From Legionella santicrucis (GTDB lineage Bacteria > Pseudomonadota > Gammaproteobacteria > Legionellales > Legionellaceae), in the NCBI RefSeq assembly GCF_001468135.1, contig NZ_LNYU01000091.1, forward strand, positions 105,751-169,750: DNA of 64,000 nucleotides, given 5' to 3'. Below are positions 62,908-64,000 of this stretch, in pieces. Positions within the stretch are counted from its first letter, which is position 1, and every line of letters begins with the position of its first letter. The notes beneath the pieces were generated by a model. The model did no database searches. It worked only from the letters and a program-made list of their open reading frames with translations, and was not told the origin of the DNA. The translations under genes were made by a program, and so were the position numbers.

Positions 62908-63753
62908 ATGATAAAAGTTGGACAATTTAATAAATTAAAAATGGTACGAGAGGCTCCTTTTGGGGTGTATCTTCAAGGAGGAGAGTGGGGGGAAATTTTA
63001 TTACCCAATAAATTTGTCCCTAAAAACGCTTTAGTTGGTGATATGCTGAATGTATTTATTTATTTTGATTCAGATGACAAAATTATAGCGACAACAGTAC
63101 GCCCCCATGCCAAATTAGGTAACTGTGCTTTTTTAAAAGTGATTGATGTGAATTCTGTAGGAGCTTTTCTTGATTGGGGATTAGATAAAGATTTATTGGT
63201 ACCCAAACCAGAACAACACCGCCCTATGGAAAAGGGAAAATCTTATCTTGTCTATTTAAAGCAAGACAATCAAGGACGCATTATTGCAAGCTCAAAAATC
63301 GATTATTTTTTGGATAGAACAGCAGCTCACTTTAAGCCAGGTGAAGAGGTTAGTCTACTTATTGCGGATAGTACACCGTTAGGACGAAAAGTAATTATCA
63401 ACAACAGTCACTGGGGATTAATCCATGCAGGTGATATTTTTCAAACATTAATTTATGGCGAAAAAATAAAAGGGTACATTAAGAAGGTACGTGAAGATAA
63501 TAAAATTGATGTTGTTTTAAGACAAATAGGACAAAATAGTATTAATGAATTAGCGCAACGAATTTTATCAAAACTTGAACATCATGATGGTTTTTTAGCA
63601 TTGCATGACAAAAGCTCTCCTGCAGAAATTCAGCAAATATTTGCTGAGAGCAAAAAAAATTTTAAAAGTGCATTGGGGCAACTATATAAACGAGGTTTGA
63701 TTGATATTGAAGAGAAAGGTATTCGTTTACAGACAGAAAAAAAGAGGCGCTAA
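62908..63753 (+). CDS. CvfB/YitL family S1 RNA-binding protein
   Basis: A 281-residue protein with three tandem S1-like beta barrels and a C-terminal winged helix: MVREAPFGVYLQGGEWGEIL, VIDVNSVGAFLDWGLDKDLL, and the helix SALGQLYKRGLIDIEEKGIRL. CvfB proteins bind RNA and affect virulence gene expression in Gram-positive bacteria. The ATG at 62908 is chosen; a TTG ten codons earlier is less likely. Stand-alone gene. Confidence 0.9.
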   Translation: MIKVGQFNKLKMVREAPFGVYLQGGEWGEILLPNKFVPKNALVGDMLNVFIYFDSDDKIIATTVRPHAKLGNCAFLKVIDVNSVGAFLDWGLDKDLLVPKPEQHRPMEKGKSYLVYLKQDNQGRIIASSKIDYFLDRTAAHFKPGEEVSLLIADSTPLGRKVIINNSHWGLIHAGDIFQTLIYGEKIKGYIKKVREDNKIDVVLRQIGQNSINELAQRILSKLEHHDGFLALHDKSSPAEIQQIFAESKKNFKSALGQLYKRGLIDIEEKGIRLQTEKKRR

Positions 63754-63779
63754 TAAAAAAGCTTATCTATTACAACTTT

Positions 63780-64000
63780 TTATCTTTTGTATTTTGGCGA
63801 TCCAATAAATCCATAAAATCCTTTTTTATTTTGTCTCATTTTATGATAGATAAGGTAATAGGAATGATGTTTACTTTGATGTATTGCCAAAGCCCGTCTT
63901 TGAATTTTTCCTAACAGGAAGATCACAGACATCTGTAAAGTATCTTTCCAAATACCGATGATCACCTGCTGGTAATGGGCGTTGTTAAAAAGCCACTCAT
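63780..64000 (-). CDS. 3' end of a gene running off the window
   Basis: A minus-strand frame open from the window edge to a stop at 63780: NNAHYQQVIIGIWKDTLQMS, then VIFLLGKIQRRALAIHQSK, and a basic C-terminus ending GFIGSPKYKR. No start is reached, so the protein is partial at its N-terminus. I recognise no family. It is convergent with the CvfB-like gene. Confidence 0.4.
   Translation of the reverse strand, partial: EWLFNNAHYQQVIIGIWKDTLQMSVIFLLGKIQRRALAIHQSKHHSYYLIYHKMRQNKKGFYGFIGSPKYKR

Overview
The window is a stretch of a Legionella chromosome (Gammaproteobacteria, low G+C). The evidence is the enhA-enhB-enhC locus, a letA-uvrC pair, the rplU-rpmA-obgE and rplY-pth-ychF-ispB blocks, and a run of large eukaryote-like or protease-like proteins of the kind Legionella delivers through its Dot/Icm type IV secretion system. 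The species cannot be named from the sequence alone.

Bases 1-28,050 are mainly conserved chromosome. Leftmost is a minus-strand run murJ, a leucyl aminopeptidase family gene and a DUF1840 gene, with rpsT on the plus strand beyond it. A small accessory patch follows (about 4.7-8.7 kb): a pentatricopeptide-repeat protein made of nine near-identical 34-residue repeats, a coiled-coil protein and a 449-residue Legionella-type protein. Then come a ribbon-helix-helix regulator, a SulP transporter, enhC-enhB-enhA, uvrC, letA, phhA, a dinB gene preceded by a umuD-like gene, obgE, rpmA and rplU. Divergent from these are rplY, pth, ychF and ispB, ending at a tRNA-Pro(CGG).

From the tRNA to about 61.7 kb the window is accessory. 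It holds putative effectors: an AAA+ ATPase with a papain-like N-terminal region, two alpha/beta hydrolases, a TPR protein, a CE-clan-like cysteine protease, a permuted NlpC/P60-like protein, and a Fic-ankyrin protein. It also holds an Xre/MbcA-RES toxin-antitoxin pair with a palindromic operator, a PhoD-like phosphatase, a degenerate riboflavin-synthase-like protein, a DJ-1/PfpI protein, exporters, and remnants of IS6-like and IS4-like transposases. Short dispersed repeats and truncated genes show repeated insertion and loss.

The most distinctive block is at about 51-59.4 kb. A 2,080-residue single-module polyketide synthase (KS-AT-DH-ER-KR-ACP, no thioesterase) is flanked by a GNAT/autoinducer-synthase-like acyltransferase on one side, and by a LysE-type exporter with an alpha/beta hydrolase on the other. 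This looks like a small biosynthetic cluster making an acylated product. The right end returns to ordinary genes: a yhhQ-like queuosine-precursor transporter, a CvfB-like S1 RNA-binding protein, and the 3' end of a gene that runs off the window.
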